A stretch of 64,000 nucleotides of DNA from Chrysomallon squamiferum (Eukaryota; Mollusca; Gastropoda; Neomphalida; Peltospiridae), in assembly GCA_012295275.1 (NCBI GenBank), contig CM022670.1, positions 39,528,251-39,592,250 of the forward strand, written 5' to 3'. A program made the translations under genes and the position numbers. This document shows, one piece after another, positions 13,816-26,900 of this stretch; position 1 is the first letter of the stretch; each line of letters starts with the position of its first letter. Below the pieces are notes generated by a model. The model was given only the letters and a program-made list of their open reading frames with translations. It had not been told where the DNA came from and did not search any database.

Positions 13816-16800
13816 AAAAGAGTACAGTTTAAAAATCTCTGGGCTTTAATCAAATGATCTAACCTGCTCCAAACAAAAAAAAAAAAAAAAACAACCATAT
13901 AAAATAAAACGCATAGCAATAAAGTAATATATATTTTTTTAAAGGCATTTTTAATAATCTACTAACCTTCTACCACAACAGGTGGCTCCAGCATCTCCTC
14001 AGTGGAGTAACCATACCTGCGAAGTGAGAATGTCACTGTCCTTGAATGATTGGTATGCACCATGACACTTTCGGAACTCTTGGAACCAGTACTGCTTGCA
14101 TAGCTGTTGCTTGGAGAGAAAAACGATCGTTGGGAAGACAGCCTGCTTGAAGAGCAGTTTGTTACAAAGTCATCGTTAGCAAAGTCAGAAGGCTGGTTGG
14201 CACTGGTGCAGCCCGACAAGTCTGGATTGTGCAGCTTTATGTCGGGGAAATTGGAAAAGGAGTAGGGGTACTGGTTGCCGTGGCTGCTGTTGCATCCCGG
14301 AGAGAGGCTGCCGCCGTGGATGAAAGGCTTGCTGCAGCTGTTGACGCCTTTCCCACAGTCGGAGTTGGTGTTGCAGTCCGTGGAACAGTTCTTCACTTTG
14401 AGCGCCGGACGATGGGCCAGGCCAGATCTGCAATGACAAGAATTATCACAATTTTTGGCACTTTTATCACATTCCTGACATTCGGGCTCGCAGTGATCCA
14501 GGTCTGGAGAACAGACGTTTTCTTCATCATCGTCATCGTCATCCTCAATGGTAACTTCTTGCATATTTTCAAGGAATTCTTTCACTTTGCCGTCTCCGTT
14601 TTCGTGACACACAGGACTGCTGGTCTCTTCGATGTTGCAGTAAGACGCTTTGATTGGGACGAGGAAGAGTTCAGCACCAATGTAAAACGTGCTGTCCTCG
14701 AGACTAGATGACCCTTCGTCCTCACCAGAGTCAGGATCACTGGGCTGTCTGTTTTGATTGAAATAACTGTGTTTTTGCTTTGCATCGACCTGAATAGCTA
14801 CAATGGAGTCGCCAGTGTTCAAGACGGCAACTCCGTTTATTTTAAGCTGCACTCGCGGAGTGAAGGAGGGAAACGGTGGAGCAAGTTCGTATCTGGTGTG
14901 CACACTGAAACTGTGTTGTAGACATCGGTTAACATTCCCAGATGTTTCTGAAAATAGCGGGTATAAACTTATATAATACACAATAATGATTAAATATCTG
15001 CGATCTTTTTAAAAAAATAAAAAAATACACTATGGTGTAATAAATATTAGATTTATGATGCAAATTGACATCGATATTTTTAAAATGAACTATACATAAT
15101 AATAGTAATATAATTTGGTGAATTTAAATAAATGTTTATGAATTCTAATAAAACAAATATACCAACTCCTAGGCCTTTAAAACACCCAAAATGCTATAAT
15201 TTCACTACATTTAGTTTTCATTTCTGCTGGCATAAGGACTGAATACCTGAATGCAGCAGTATCTATTTATTTCTTAATCTGTGAAGCTCTGATTATGGCT
15301 GAAATAAAAATGCAGATTCAGCAGGAATTGTTTTTTTTAAATCCAGCATCATACTGAGTATGGTATTTATTTAAATGAAGATATTTTGTTACTTACCTTT
15401 TCTCAAACGCTGACAGTCACTGCATATAGAAAGACTTGGAACTGCCATCACTGACAAATAACAGTTACAGCTGTCCTCTGCCCGAGCAGGAGAACTGAAA
15501 ATATATTTTCAACTGATTTACCATATTCAGACTTGTTTTAAAAGTATCATGGTGTCACAGTCAATTAAATGCAATATGGTTCATTAAAGATAAATATGAA
15601 TAGTTATTGAATATAAGCAGGCACAAACACATACACCCACACACCCACAAAGTTAAATAAATACATGTATGCAGCATATAGACATGAACCCCTCCACACA
15701 CACACACACACAATGCACATCGCATACTCAAAAATACAAACACATATCCATTTGGACTTTTATTTATAATCTCTCCTCTCTCTCTCTGTATATTAAGACA
15801 GTTAATATACTTTTGTAAAATATTATTAATTAAAAATGCACTGAAGCAAAATACTGACCAGTGGCCATACACCAACACTTTCGTGTCATCTTCTGGCCAC
15901 TCACAAAAAGCTATAAAAAGATCTTGAACAATATCTCCATCAGCAAAGAGACGCACTTCAGAAACCTAGAGTGAAATATTTTCCTTATATTTTATAAGTC
16001 AAAAAACACTATTTCCCAGTAATAAACATATATAAACTAAACTCAGAATTAATGTAGAAATAGCAATGTTATTAAAATGCAAATAAAACAATAAAATTCT
16101 TAATTCAAAGAAAGGTAGCAATTATCTAGAATTTACAATTTAATAATGAAATAAGGGGTTTTAAAATATCTTAATTTTCATTTTATTTAGTTCCAAAAAT
16201 GTTAAGATTAGTAGATCATTAATCGAAGATAATTAGAAGTCATTACTGGTACCATATTCTTATTTAAACTTCAGTGTTATTACTAGCAATTTGTATGACA
16301 TCTTCTAAACTGTTTCTAGTGTATGTGATGTAATAAAGAGTGTGACAGAGAGAGATGGAGGGGGACTGGGAAAGAAAGATTGTGAGGCACCTGAAAAAGA
16401 AACTTCAAAAGAGAAACTATGATTCACTTAATCAAATGAAACAAAATATATACAAACCAATTCTAATGGCTTTGTTGGTACAAATTTCCACCACTGTAAT
16501 TTATATATGTACACAGGATATCCTATGTGGTCATCTGCATCAAAATGCAATGAATATGACACAACAAACTGTCCTGATTTGTTAAAGCCAAGAAAAACAT
16601 GTCTGAAAATAATAATATAAACACCAGAGTAAAATAGCTGGCAGAAACTGCTTAACTACACAACATCTTCAAATTCTGGAACAGTCAGAATTAAGTAAGT
16701 AAATTAATAATAAATAAAATAAATACATAATTTAGGAAATGAAACCACGTCATCACAAATGTTAATATTTTATTTTTATATGCTAATGAATTGATAAATG

Positions 16801-17026
16801 ATAGTGATTTAAAAAAAATAATTTAAAAAAATTGGCATTATAATAGCCCAGTTAAATATGTCAAATAATAGTGCTTTATTCTAAAAATCCATGGTTTAAT
16901 ATGTATGTCATTAAAATTTAAATTAAAAAAAAATATATAAATTAAAAAAAATAAAATCCAGCTGTGGATTAAATATAGTCCATAATTCATGTGTGACAAA
17001 TAATAATAATAATAATAATAATAAAA

Positions 17027-17087
<61 letters not shown>

Positions 17088-17353
17088 CATTCAGTTAACC
17101 ATCCCTCACAGATTTTTAAGGTATATAGAAAAAATATAATAAAAATTATTTATTTACTTTCAGGTTTATGGTTGTAAAAATGTAAAATTAAATTAAAAAG
17201 TTACTAAAATCATTATATAGTTTAATTTGATATTTAACACAAATTAATTTTTTTTTTTTGATATTTCCTTTTGATATTTATTTCATTTAGTATTAACATA
17301 CATGAAATTAAGGAATAACTGAAACAAAAAACAAAATATTAATAAACCAAATA

Positions 17354-17409
<56 letters not shown>

Positions 17410-18528
17410 TAAATAAATAAATAAAAAATTAAAGAAAGAAACTTAGAATGAAAGAAAAGAAAGAACATGTAAAATGTTTCTTTGGCAATTTTACTATTTC
17501 TTGTAACATCCATCCAACTCTAAACAATTAAAATATCAAAATAAATTCAATATAAAAACAAAGAGGTGTTTGCAGTAGTTGCATAAAATAACAACACATA
17601 CCCTTCTTCTAAAATAAATGGTGGAACAAGTGAACTAATCCGATAACAAAGTCTGCCTGGAATCTTATAAAAAGGTTTCTGTGGTAGAGATTTTCTTGAA
17701 GATCTTATGGCTCCACATTGCTGGATAACAAACACACAACTCAGTAAAGAAATCAGTTAAATTTCAAAATAATAGCCATACATGATACAATAAATACACT
17801 GATTGGTTACAATAATGAATAAATTATCAAGATGTTAAAAATTCTGTTGCACCTACTACTATTTTAAATAAATGTACACATTTAATAACTCTAGTTTAAA
17901 AGTTATAATCATAAAAATGGTTCTAAAAGAGTAAAAATATTTAATGTTTGTGAATCAAATACTTTAAATATTAAAAACAAAATTGATAACAACCAACAAC
18001 AACAATAAATTAACTTTCAGTAGAAAATGTTATGTATTTTTAAAAATGATAGGAATGGAGATATAATTACAATTTATATCACATGACTTGCTTGAAAAAA
18101 ACAAAACAAATCTTCTATTAATTTTTAAATAATAAATAAATATTAAAATTAAAATTAAAATTAAAAATAAATAATAAAAGCAACAATATCACCAAAAAAT
18201 ATATATATCTGATCCACTATAATAACGATAAGAACTGAATAAATAATGATTTAGTATAATAATACTCAAGGTGGAAATAAAGAAACATTTATCATTATGA
18301 AATATCACTAGCGTGACTATGAATAGTATGATTCTGTATGAAAAGAACACAAGTTGAAGTGCTACAGGATTCATGAAAAAGACAAAGACAAATCTATGCA
18401 GTTGTATGCATGTATTATGTATATTAAATGCTGTCAACATTGTTCTCGTCATTCATATATGTATGAAGTTTTCAGATTCAAGAGGTTACCTCCCTAAATG
18501 CCAGTTTCTGCACAAGACTGACCGCCAT
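9296..18528 (-). CDS. DCAF15: DDB1- and CUL4-associated factor 15
   Basis: Substrate receptor of the CRL4 (CUL4-DDB1-DDA1) E3 ubiquitin ligase; the human protein is the target of aryl-sulfonamide degraders such as indisulam. Minus-strand coding exons: 18490-18528, 17602-17720, 16458-16602, 15859-15965, 15397-15494, 13967-14947, 13217-13320, 12713-12832, 12393-12468, 11181-11239, 10668-10728, 9921-10033, 9296-9351. Homology to human DCAF15 runs throughout: PFYKIPGRL, HVFLGFNKSG, IYKLQWWKF, VRLFADGDI, FCEWPEDDTKVLVYG, CLQHSFSVHTRYEL, FPSFTP, WGQRFVAFCNYD, FEWDLITG and a C-terminus ending AIVL. Total is about 692 aa against 600 in human, the excess being mostly the low-complexity insert in 13967-14947. 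The 13-aa first exon (MAVSLVQKL...) is inferred from phase and a good donor, so the start is less sure. The 76-bp exon 12393-12468 is out of frame by one base with the next exon. All other junctions are in phase. Confidence 0.93.
12393..12468 (-). other. DCAF15: DCAF15 exon 9 with apparent 1-base frameshift
   Basis: The exon has a good acceptor (TTGACAG) and a strong donor (AAAG followed by GTAAGA). Entered in phase 0 from the previous exon it reads VCSDSYKMYGTVHALIQARR, then meets TGA. The next exon (11181-11239) is clearly coding in the frame giving KGVVKSYQTTFAFEWDL. One added base near the AAAA run (TTTT at 12406-12409 on the plus strand) would connect the two frames. A weaker internal donor at GTGAAA would also keep the frame. 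See findings. Confidence 0.7.
13715..13815. repeat. (AT)n-(GT)n-(AT)n compound microsatellite in a DCAF15 intron
   Basis: An AT tract, a GT/GTAT core and a second AT tract lie between coding exons 13217-13320 and 13967-14947. The two AT arms can pair with each other around the GT core. Open frames across it are Tyr-Ile or Cys-Val repeats without meaning. Confidence 0.9.
13967..14947 (-). other. DCAF15: DCAF15 large central exon with disordered insert
   Basis: This 981-bp exon holds residues about 170-496. It begins with the conserved CLQHSFSVHTRYEL...FPSFTPRVQLKINGVAVLNTG segment. It continues with a serine-, aspartate- and cysteine-rich region containing a run of seven aspartates within an acidic cluster, and ends near the conserved VVVE(G/D)DYD junction. 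The cysteine-rich part (CEPECQECDKSAKNCDNSC) has no metal-site spacing I recognise. Vertebrate DCAF15 also has a disordered linker between its two folded halves. The exon is unusually large for this gene and G+C-richer than its surroundings. Confidence 0.85.
16980..17406. repeat. (AAT)n microsatellites in DCAF15 intron 2
   Basis: Two long AAT arrays (about 17001-17083 and 17354-17404) lie between coding exons 16458-16602 and 17602-17720. No other feature was seen in this intron. Confidence 0.9.
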
Positions 18529-18919
18529 TTGTTTGGAACCATTGCCCGAAAGCACGTTAAATGAGTTATCTCCCGTTACTTTTCGATAAGCGGTTTATTT
18601 TCCTCTATCTTTTAAAGGGTTATATAATACTTGTGTGTTTGCTGTGTGCTTGCGTATTTACGTGTAAAACTACTTACACTGCGATTTTTAACATAAAAGT
18701 CAGGAAACAAGAATAATTAGCAGTTGGCAGTATACATTGCAAAAAGCGTAATGCGCATACTTACATTACTTTGTGCGTAATATTTTGCACATTGCCCAAA
18801 GATAATTTAAGTAAATCTTTAGATATTTAAGTTTCCAAAGACTGAAAAAGGTGTATGAGAGTCGAACTTTTTAAAATTTATTTGTTTATTAATCATTATT
18901 TATTTATTTTATTTTATTA

Positions 18920-18967
<48 letters not shown>

Positions 18968-19108
18968 CATTATTGCTTTTTTGCAGTGTTTTTCAACATG
19001 TCATTTCTGTCTTGTTTTGGTAATGTATTATATATATATATATATATATATGTTTTATTTCATTATGTTATTTTTCAACTTAAAAGAAAATAGCATTGAC
19101 AAAGCCTT

Positions 19109-19146
<38 letters not shown>

Positions 19147-20327
19147 ACTGGATAATTAAAAATACCAATTAAAATAATAATAAAATTATTATTAAAATAA
19201 TATTCTCAGATTTGAGTTCCTGTTAGAAATTTTTTTTCGTTTTTCAAAAACATTGAGGGACTAAAATGAAAACAAAGAAAAAGTTCAGGTTGAAATTGAG
19301 TTATTAGCATCACAGTATTAACAGAATAGTAAAAAAAGACATGGTTTTGCAAATGATTTATTACAAAATACCAAAAGCAAAACAGATTTTTATAAATGTA
19401 GCACATACAAATGACAATGAATGACAAAACTTGTCAGGTAAATGAAAAACGACAGCACAGTATATAATTGAAAAACAACAGGAAAAAAAAAAGTCTTATA
19501 TTTACATAAAGCTACCATTACAAAATAAACATTAAGTACAAATTGTAGTTTTTAAATATATGAAAACAAAGTCCTGAATTTCAGATAATTTGCAATATAA
19601 CTTTCAAATTGTAAGCAAGTATATGAAATAAAATAAACAAGTTAGTAAATAAGTAAATATCTAGAAATAAAAATCAATATGCAAATGATTTCCATTAAGA
19701 AATAAAACCGAAGACTAGACTTTAGGTTGACAAAATAATCTTTATTTTCATGTGAGTATTTTGTCGACAAACATTCACGAAAGATGTCAAATGTCTGAAA
19801 ACAAATGAGTATTTTAAATAATAATATGTTTTGACAGAAATATAAATAACCGCACAACTAACACTGCTCAGGTTTTTTGTTTAGTAATTCAGTTAAAGTG
19901 ATCCTTTGAGGACACAAGGTGATAATAATAAATAAGAAATTTCCACATAATCCAAGTTATGTTCTGTTTTTTCTTTCTTTTTTTCAACGTCCAGTTTTGA
20001 TTAGTAATTAGCAGAAATGCAGTTAGAAAAATATCTTGGTGTCACCATTTTGCTGTAGTCTTGATGTTATTGCATACAGGACCAACTGAATCGCTTTAAT
20101 GTTTTTTTTCTGGCCTGGTCAAAAACAATGACAGTTATCAATCCACCACGTACACAACATCAATTCCTGTGTAAAAATGTAAAATGGCAACATTTAAATA
20201 TATTTAACAGTACTGTCACACTTCCATACACTGCTACTGATGGTGATATGTCACTGAACAATAACTCTGAAGCACAAATAATTGTTTTCAACATTCATTT
20301 GTACTGTCACAGCTATGATTATTCCCA
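18529..20327. other. Intergenic stretch: DCAF15 upstream region and REXO1 3' flank
   Basis: Minus-strand REXO1 ends at 20328 and DCAF15 begins at 18528, so this 1.8 kb should hold the REXO1 3' UTR and the DCAF15 promoter/5' UTR. The part at 18480-18700 has more G+C and CpG than its surroundings, which suits a promoter. It also contains (AT)n tracts (18925-18950, 19029-19051) and an A tract at 19111-19144. No coding exon was recognised. Confidence 0.6.
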
Positions 20328-20545
20328 TCAACTGTGTCTGATTTCCTTTTTAGCATCTTCCTTCAGCTTCCACTGCATAAGCTCCATACATGCCAAAGCA
20401 TCCTCTCGACTGTCATGGCCACCAACTGTAATAAACAACATCAAAGAATAAATAAATATGTAACGTCGTATTGGAATATTTTAAAGTATTTTCTTACTGA
20501 GTTTTAAATGTTACTTGTATGACATTATGATAAGAAACAGAGGAA

Positions 20546-20584
<39 letters not shown>

Positions 20585-23500
20585 ACACGTGTACAATAAT
20601 AAAAATATCTGAAAACTAAAGTCAAACTATAACAAATGAAAAAAATAAAATTACAGTTTAATAATAATTAATCCAGAGAAGGCTGAGATTATTTCTAAAT
20701 TTTCATCATCAATGAAGATATATAATTACTTACAAAAATTTAAAAAAAAAAAAAATTTATATACTTACTATCGTCTTGTATGATCTTTTGAAGATGATCT
20801 GCCATCAAATTACGCAAAGCTCGTTTGTAAGGTGGCCCAAGCCGGTGGGGAAAAACAACTGATGTGTCTACGACTACCTTGTGAAGAAGCTGTAAGGAAG
20901 GAAGATTTGAAATAAATATCTGTGATACACTAAAGACAAGTATTAATGAATGAATGGATTTATGAACATTTTTGTGAATGAATGAATATATTTCTGAACG
21001 AATAGATGTACTTTTGAATGAAAGAATTCCTTTGCGAATGTCTGCCTGTTTAAGTTAAACTGAGGATAAGAGATTAAGCTTGTCTGGTGTGTAAGAACTC
21101 ACTTTGACAGCAATCAGGTCACTCTCCAGGCTGTGACCCAGTAAGATAGTTTGGGCAGTGAAGAGACTGAGTAGCACTGCTTGTACATCTCTTAGACAGG
21201 TTTGTACTCCTTTCATCTGCTCCTCTGTGATACCACTGAACCTGTAACATACACACGTACACCTATGTATATACATACACATAAACACATAAACACATAA
21301 AAACATATTAAACATTTAATATATTTGATATTTTCTGTATCATACATCCTTTGTGATGTTTATATCATGTATCTAAAAATCTATTTATCGCACATTTAGA
21401 GTGATTTTATATCAAATGTTCAACATTTAATATTCATATTTCCACTGTGGATTTTACATAACTGAACTAATCTGTAAGTTAAGAAACATCCTACGTAGTT
21501 ATTTTTCTTTTTGAAATAATAATAAAATAAAAACAATTAAAAGAACTCAAACAAATGCAAAAATACCAAACAAGAAAAAAGATAAAAAAGAATGACAAGT
21601 TAAAACATATTTCATTTAGGTTTATTATTACAAAGCCATCAGATCGTGTATTTACTTTTTCATATTTTTAATATTATTAACTTATTACATACACACCCAG
21701 AGTTCTTTTAACACATCATATATTTATCGAGATATTTATTTAACAAGTATCTTGTGTGCTTTTAGCGCCGGTCACAAAAATATTAACAAAACTCCATCTG
21801 TGTTTGGTAAAATATTTGTTCAAATGAAAATGTTTGGATGTGGGAAGTTCATCTTTCCACCAAGTGCATTCAGAAAAATAATTTAACCACCAGTGTAACA
21901 AAAAAATCTTAGCAATCGTTCTGTAAACAGCTGAAAATATCTGTTGTTCTTTTTTCCTCAAATAATGAAGAAAGAAACTTGCAGTCAACATACCTTGTAT
22001 TATAGTCAATCACTGGATAATCTGGCTTGACAAACGTTTCATAAACTGATTTCATATCAGCATCTGTGACTGTCACTCTGGCCAACTCCATGCCAATTGT
22101 TGTGTACACCTGAAACAATAAATGTCTTCTTCAGTACAAATGAATGAATATTTTTTTTTAGAGTATCTAACAGTGAACAAAAAAAGCCTGAATATATTTT
22201 GATGTTTCCAAGTATTCTTTTACTTGTTTCTAATGATCAAGATTTTTCTTTTAATACAAAGAATAAGTTCATGAAAATGCATTGAGATAGATGTATTACC
22301 ATTTATCAGTTTGCATTTTATATACAGAAGTTATGAATTATATATATATATAATTCATACTGTATATATATAAAATGCTTATATATAATATGGATAATCT
22401 GAAAATTGAGCTACTGTACGATAATAGACATAGTTTATTCATTATTTTAGGTTATTTGTTCAAGGTCAACATTTATGACTTAATAAACTAAAATCTAAAA
22501 AAAATTAACTTGCCATTTCACAGTCCATTGCATACACGCCATAGTCACCATCTATTGGTGGAGAGGATGGGATGGTCTTCATGTAACCAGTGAGATTCAT
22601 GTATTTGTTTGTCTCATTCACATGCAGCTGAAAGTGAACATTTATTCCCATAAATGTATCTGACTGTGTTTAAAACTGTTTTAGTGATGTTAATTGGGAT
22701 ACATATGCATATTTATCCACATTTATTGAGGTGTACGTGTGTGTGTGTGCATTTGTGCCTGTATGAATGCATGCATGAATAAATGAGTGACAGTACAAAT
22801 GCACATGAACAGTTTGGTATGTGTATGACATGTACCTGTATTGCTGTGTTTATGTGTTATTAATTAGTACATAATTACTTGTGGGTTTTTTAAAAATTCA
22901 GACAGATAATTTCTGATGATAACTTCAGATATTTTGAATACAGTGAACATCTGCAGATCAGTTTTTCATTTACAAAATTACTTGCAATTTTTTTCTGAGT
23001 CTGAGAATCCAATGAAAGATTTTGCTTTTTAAATCAATGTAGTTCACTAACATTCTGAAAATGTAATATACTTTTAATTCCCTTAACTCAAAACTCAAAA
23101 ATAATAACAGAAACATTGATGATGATGATGATGATGATGATAATGATTAAGATGATGATGAATGTATCAAAAAGAAAACACATTTAAGAACCTTTAGGAC
23201 ATCTTACCTTGCAAATGGAACAACCCTCCGAATCCAGGTCACCCCCACAACATGTATATCTAACATCCCACGATCCAGCAACTTGTTATAAAATAAAACT
23301 TTACAGATTACATAAACAAACAAATAAAATAAATAAGAGAGAGAAAGCATTATAGAAATGAGAGTCGGTATATTTATGTAAATATTGTAAATATTTATAA
23401 TGAACAGTTACTTTTCACTTATTTTCTGTTGTACAAATAATTTGTGGTTTATGTTAGAGAAAACAATAATTTAGCATGTCAGTTTGCAAATTAGAATCCA

Positions 23501-23878
23501 CCATTTGCATATAGATAAATAAAATATAAGTAAAAAAATAAAAGTAAATAAAATGTATTTGATTGAAAATGAAAGAAAATAATTATACTATTGCTAAAAC
23601 ACCAAATGAATTTATTCAATTTGCATTCTATACAGATATGTATTTTTTTAATTATAGATAAAAATTATTTTAAACTGTCTAAATTTTAAATCTCTAATAC
23701 CTTTCTTCTTCCAAGCCTTTCCCCAGTGAAAAATACATTCTTCTTTTGAGTTGTACTTTCCATTTGGAAACACAGTGAACCTCTTCCCACATCGGCAACA
23801 ATTCTTTTCATGTTCTACACAACACAAGTTTTAAAAAAAAAGGAAGAGTTAATACAAGTATAAAGAATTAATAAAATT

Positions 23879-23943
<65 letters not shown>

Positions 23944-26900
23944 TACCATTAACTAAATGCATCACTGAAGTATTAATTAAAAAAAAATCATGAACACAAA
24001 ATGAAATTTAGCCACATAATAATAATAATAACACACTATACATTGATCAAATGATTTGAAAACTACTTTTTTATATTTTTTGAAAGAATGCCATTTTTGG
24101 CGTGTACATGTTTGTGTGCAGCATAGCATGGACATGTGCATAGTCACCATTCTTGCAATTTCAACATTTTTATGATCTCTAAATGTTTCAAGGTTACTGA
24201 ATTATGTTATGAACTAACGTTTCAGAGAGACATCTTTATTAGGTGGGTCAACATAGAATTTGCAGCATCCACCAGCTTCAGGATCAGGCAAGGGAAAACC
24301 ATTCTGTTTCAACTGATCCTCTGTCAGCACATACTTCTGTAACCTCTTATATAGCTCGGCACCTGTTTGATATGTAGGTAATTTCAATTTCTGAATCTTT
24401 GTTTAAATAATAATTAGTAACAATGCATGAATTCTAATTTGTTATTTCTAATCTGTGTTTCAGTAAAATGTGGAAAAATGTAAATATGTATAATGACTAT
24501 AATAAAATTGTAAGACTTTCTAAAGCTATGTTTGAATATAATGATAATAATAATCATTACTAGATAAAATTCAGTTTAAAAAATGCAGCGTACAATAGCT
24601 GAATAATGAAAAGACTGACAGTGTGGCTGACACTGTATCAACGATTGCACTGGTTTCATTTTGCAGAGTAAATCTTTCATTTTTTACTAACCTAATGTTA
24701 TATTTGGTTCTGTAACTGACATGACTAACACTCCAGAACATTCTTAATATAATCGAAATATATAAATAATTTCACTGGCAAAATACATCATGCAGAATCC
24801 ACATCCAACACACATATTTTTCTGCTGCCTACATTCCACTACATGAAAAGACAACTAATAAAAACCTTTAAAATCTGATGTTTGGACAAAAGCTTGTTTT
24901 CCAGACTGGTTAACAGTGTAATTTGTGGTTGTTGCTTTGCGACCGTCTAGAGTTGCTTTGTGAGACTGTTTGCCACAGTAGACTTTGGTTGGAGAACCGT
25001 CTCTCTGCTGTATTTCTGTCCTTAGTCGTTTGATTGCATTTACAGCCACTCGGAGGTAGATGTTTTTGTTTGTGGCTCGCTCATATACTGCCTTCTCTTC
25101 ATCCTGGGCCTTAAAAAAAAAAAAAAAATCAGAATTTTTATTATGATTATTATTATTATTTTTTAAATTTTATTATTAAAATTCAGTACTTACACTGTTT
25201 AATTTGCCTAGATTTAAGATTTGAATATTATGGAAATCTTAAAAGTTATTTAAGATAATGAAGACACTAATTCATAGTTTAATTGGTGCATGATAGACTC
25301 CATTATTGCTATATGCTTGATGTATGCATACCTTCATAGCCATATACACAGTTTAATGTACAGTAAATAGCCCATAAACTTATAAACCTTGATTTTATGA
25401 ACCAACTACAAAAGCAATAATGAAAACTACCTATGGTATTTTGAGAATTAAAGCTAACACTTCAAGCAATATATTTAAGTGTGCAAGAATAAAACTGAAA
25501 ATCAATACTGAAAGAATTTTGGCAGTTTTATATCTAAAATGGAAATTCGAACATCTTAAAATTAATATTAGACAAACCTTTGCATATGCTTCATCTTCAG
25601 TCTTACACAGTTTCAGACATTCATCTATTATGAGATTCAAATAGCGCTGTCTAACATTACTTGGAACTTTGCTTCCGAAGTCTGAGGGAATGGTAGGTCT
25701 TTTAGCATTGCTCTAGAAAAGGAAACAAAGTAAATAAATAATGAATTTGCATAACAACATCAAGTGACCAGATGTTTTTCAGAGAAAGTTTTTGAGTTTT
25801 ACCCCTTCATTCTAAATTTGTTTTATTTATTTATTTATTTTTAGCTAGTTTAATTCATATTTTTAAGAAGAAAAAAAACAAGAAAAAATGTATCCACAGA
25901 GAGAAATCTAAGAATAACTGTAATTCAAAAAATGTACCTTAAAAATATGTTAAAACTAAATACAGCCATTACTCTATGTAGTGAATTACAAAATACACAC
26001 CAGGGTTGGAGTATGTGCTTTGCGTTTTTCTCCTTTGACCACTGTAATGGCAGACGTGCGACCTTGCTCCTTTTCGCGAGACAGCTGGTCGAACACTTTG
26101 GCTTTGTGGGCAAATCGGTTTTGTTGGTTCTTAAACAAGACAGAATTTGATGCCTAATAAAAAGAAAATAGAAATAAACAAACAAAAAGCATTATTTTAA
26201 AGTATTATTAAAACCAGAAGAGAAAGAAATTATAAATATCTTTTCAGTATTAAACAATGAAAATGTTACAATGTAAGACATACTTAAATTTCTGTTTTAA
26301 TACTAGACAAAGAGTATGGAAATCTGTAGTTTTCTCATTAATATTTGAACAGAACAAAGAAACATAAACAAATTACTATTATTAATTAGGAGACTATAAA
26401 TTAAATATACAGGTATTTATAGTTCAGCAATACATTTATTTATGATAACTGGGACAATGGTTAGTAGACCAGGTTACAGCAGGTAAAAGAAAAATCTAAC
26501 TGGATAGGTTTAATAAACTAAAGTGACTTTTTCTTTCTGAATAATCATATAAAACTGACAAGGGCAGACAAACGAGACTAATAAACTGAATGCCAGTGAT
26601 GGATGTTATCAGAAAATTTCAGAATCTGAATAATTACAATTGCATTTGATATTGCCTCCGATTCTGCTTTTTTCAGCCTCTCAGCTTCCATTGCTTTCTT
26701 CTGCATGGCTACAATTCGGTTATGCATCACCTCCCCAGGACTCATCTTCTTTCTGGCTTTTTCAACAAACTTTCTCTCTGCCTGAAATGAATTTTTAATT
26801 TTTCTTGAGGAAATTTAACTTTTATAAATTTTATCAATGATACAGTAATTTTTCAGACAACATATTTCATTTCACTAATGCTTTAATTAAAGATACAAGA

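Larger units (their letters stand above)
20328..22627 (-). other. REXO1: REXO1 DEDDh exonuclease domain exons
   Basis: Five exons encode residues about 1003-1197. The catalytic motifs are intact: Exo I DCEM near residue 1037, Exo [10 protein letters not shown] near 1114-1121 and Exo III HDSRED near 1169-1174, supplying Asp, Glu, Asp, His and Asp. [33 protein letters not shown] and [13 protein letters not shown] match the family closely. The protein ends KEIRHS soon after the last motif. An active nuclease is expected. Confidence 0.95.

Noticed and set aside
14229-14711. 160-residue plus-strand open frame
   Set aside because: It is the antisense of the large DCAF15 exon, whose minus-strand reading has clear homology and in-phase splice sites.
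20128-20451. 107-residue plus-strand open frame
   Set aside because: It overlaps the last REXO1 exon in antisense; the minus-strand frame ends correctly after the Exo III motif.
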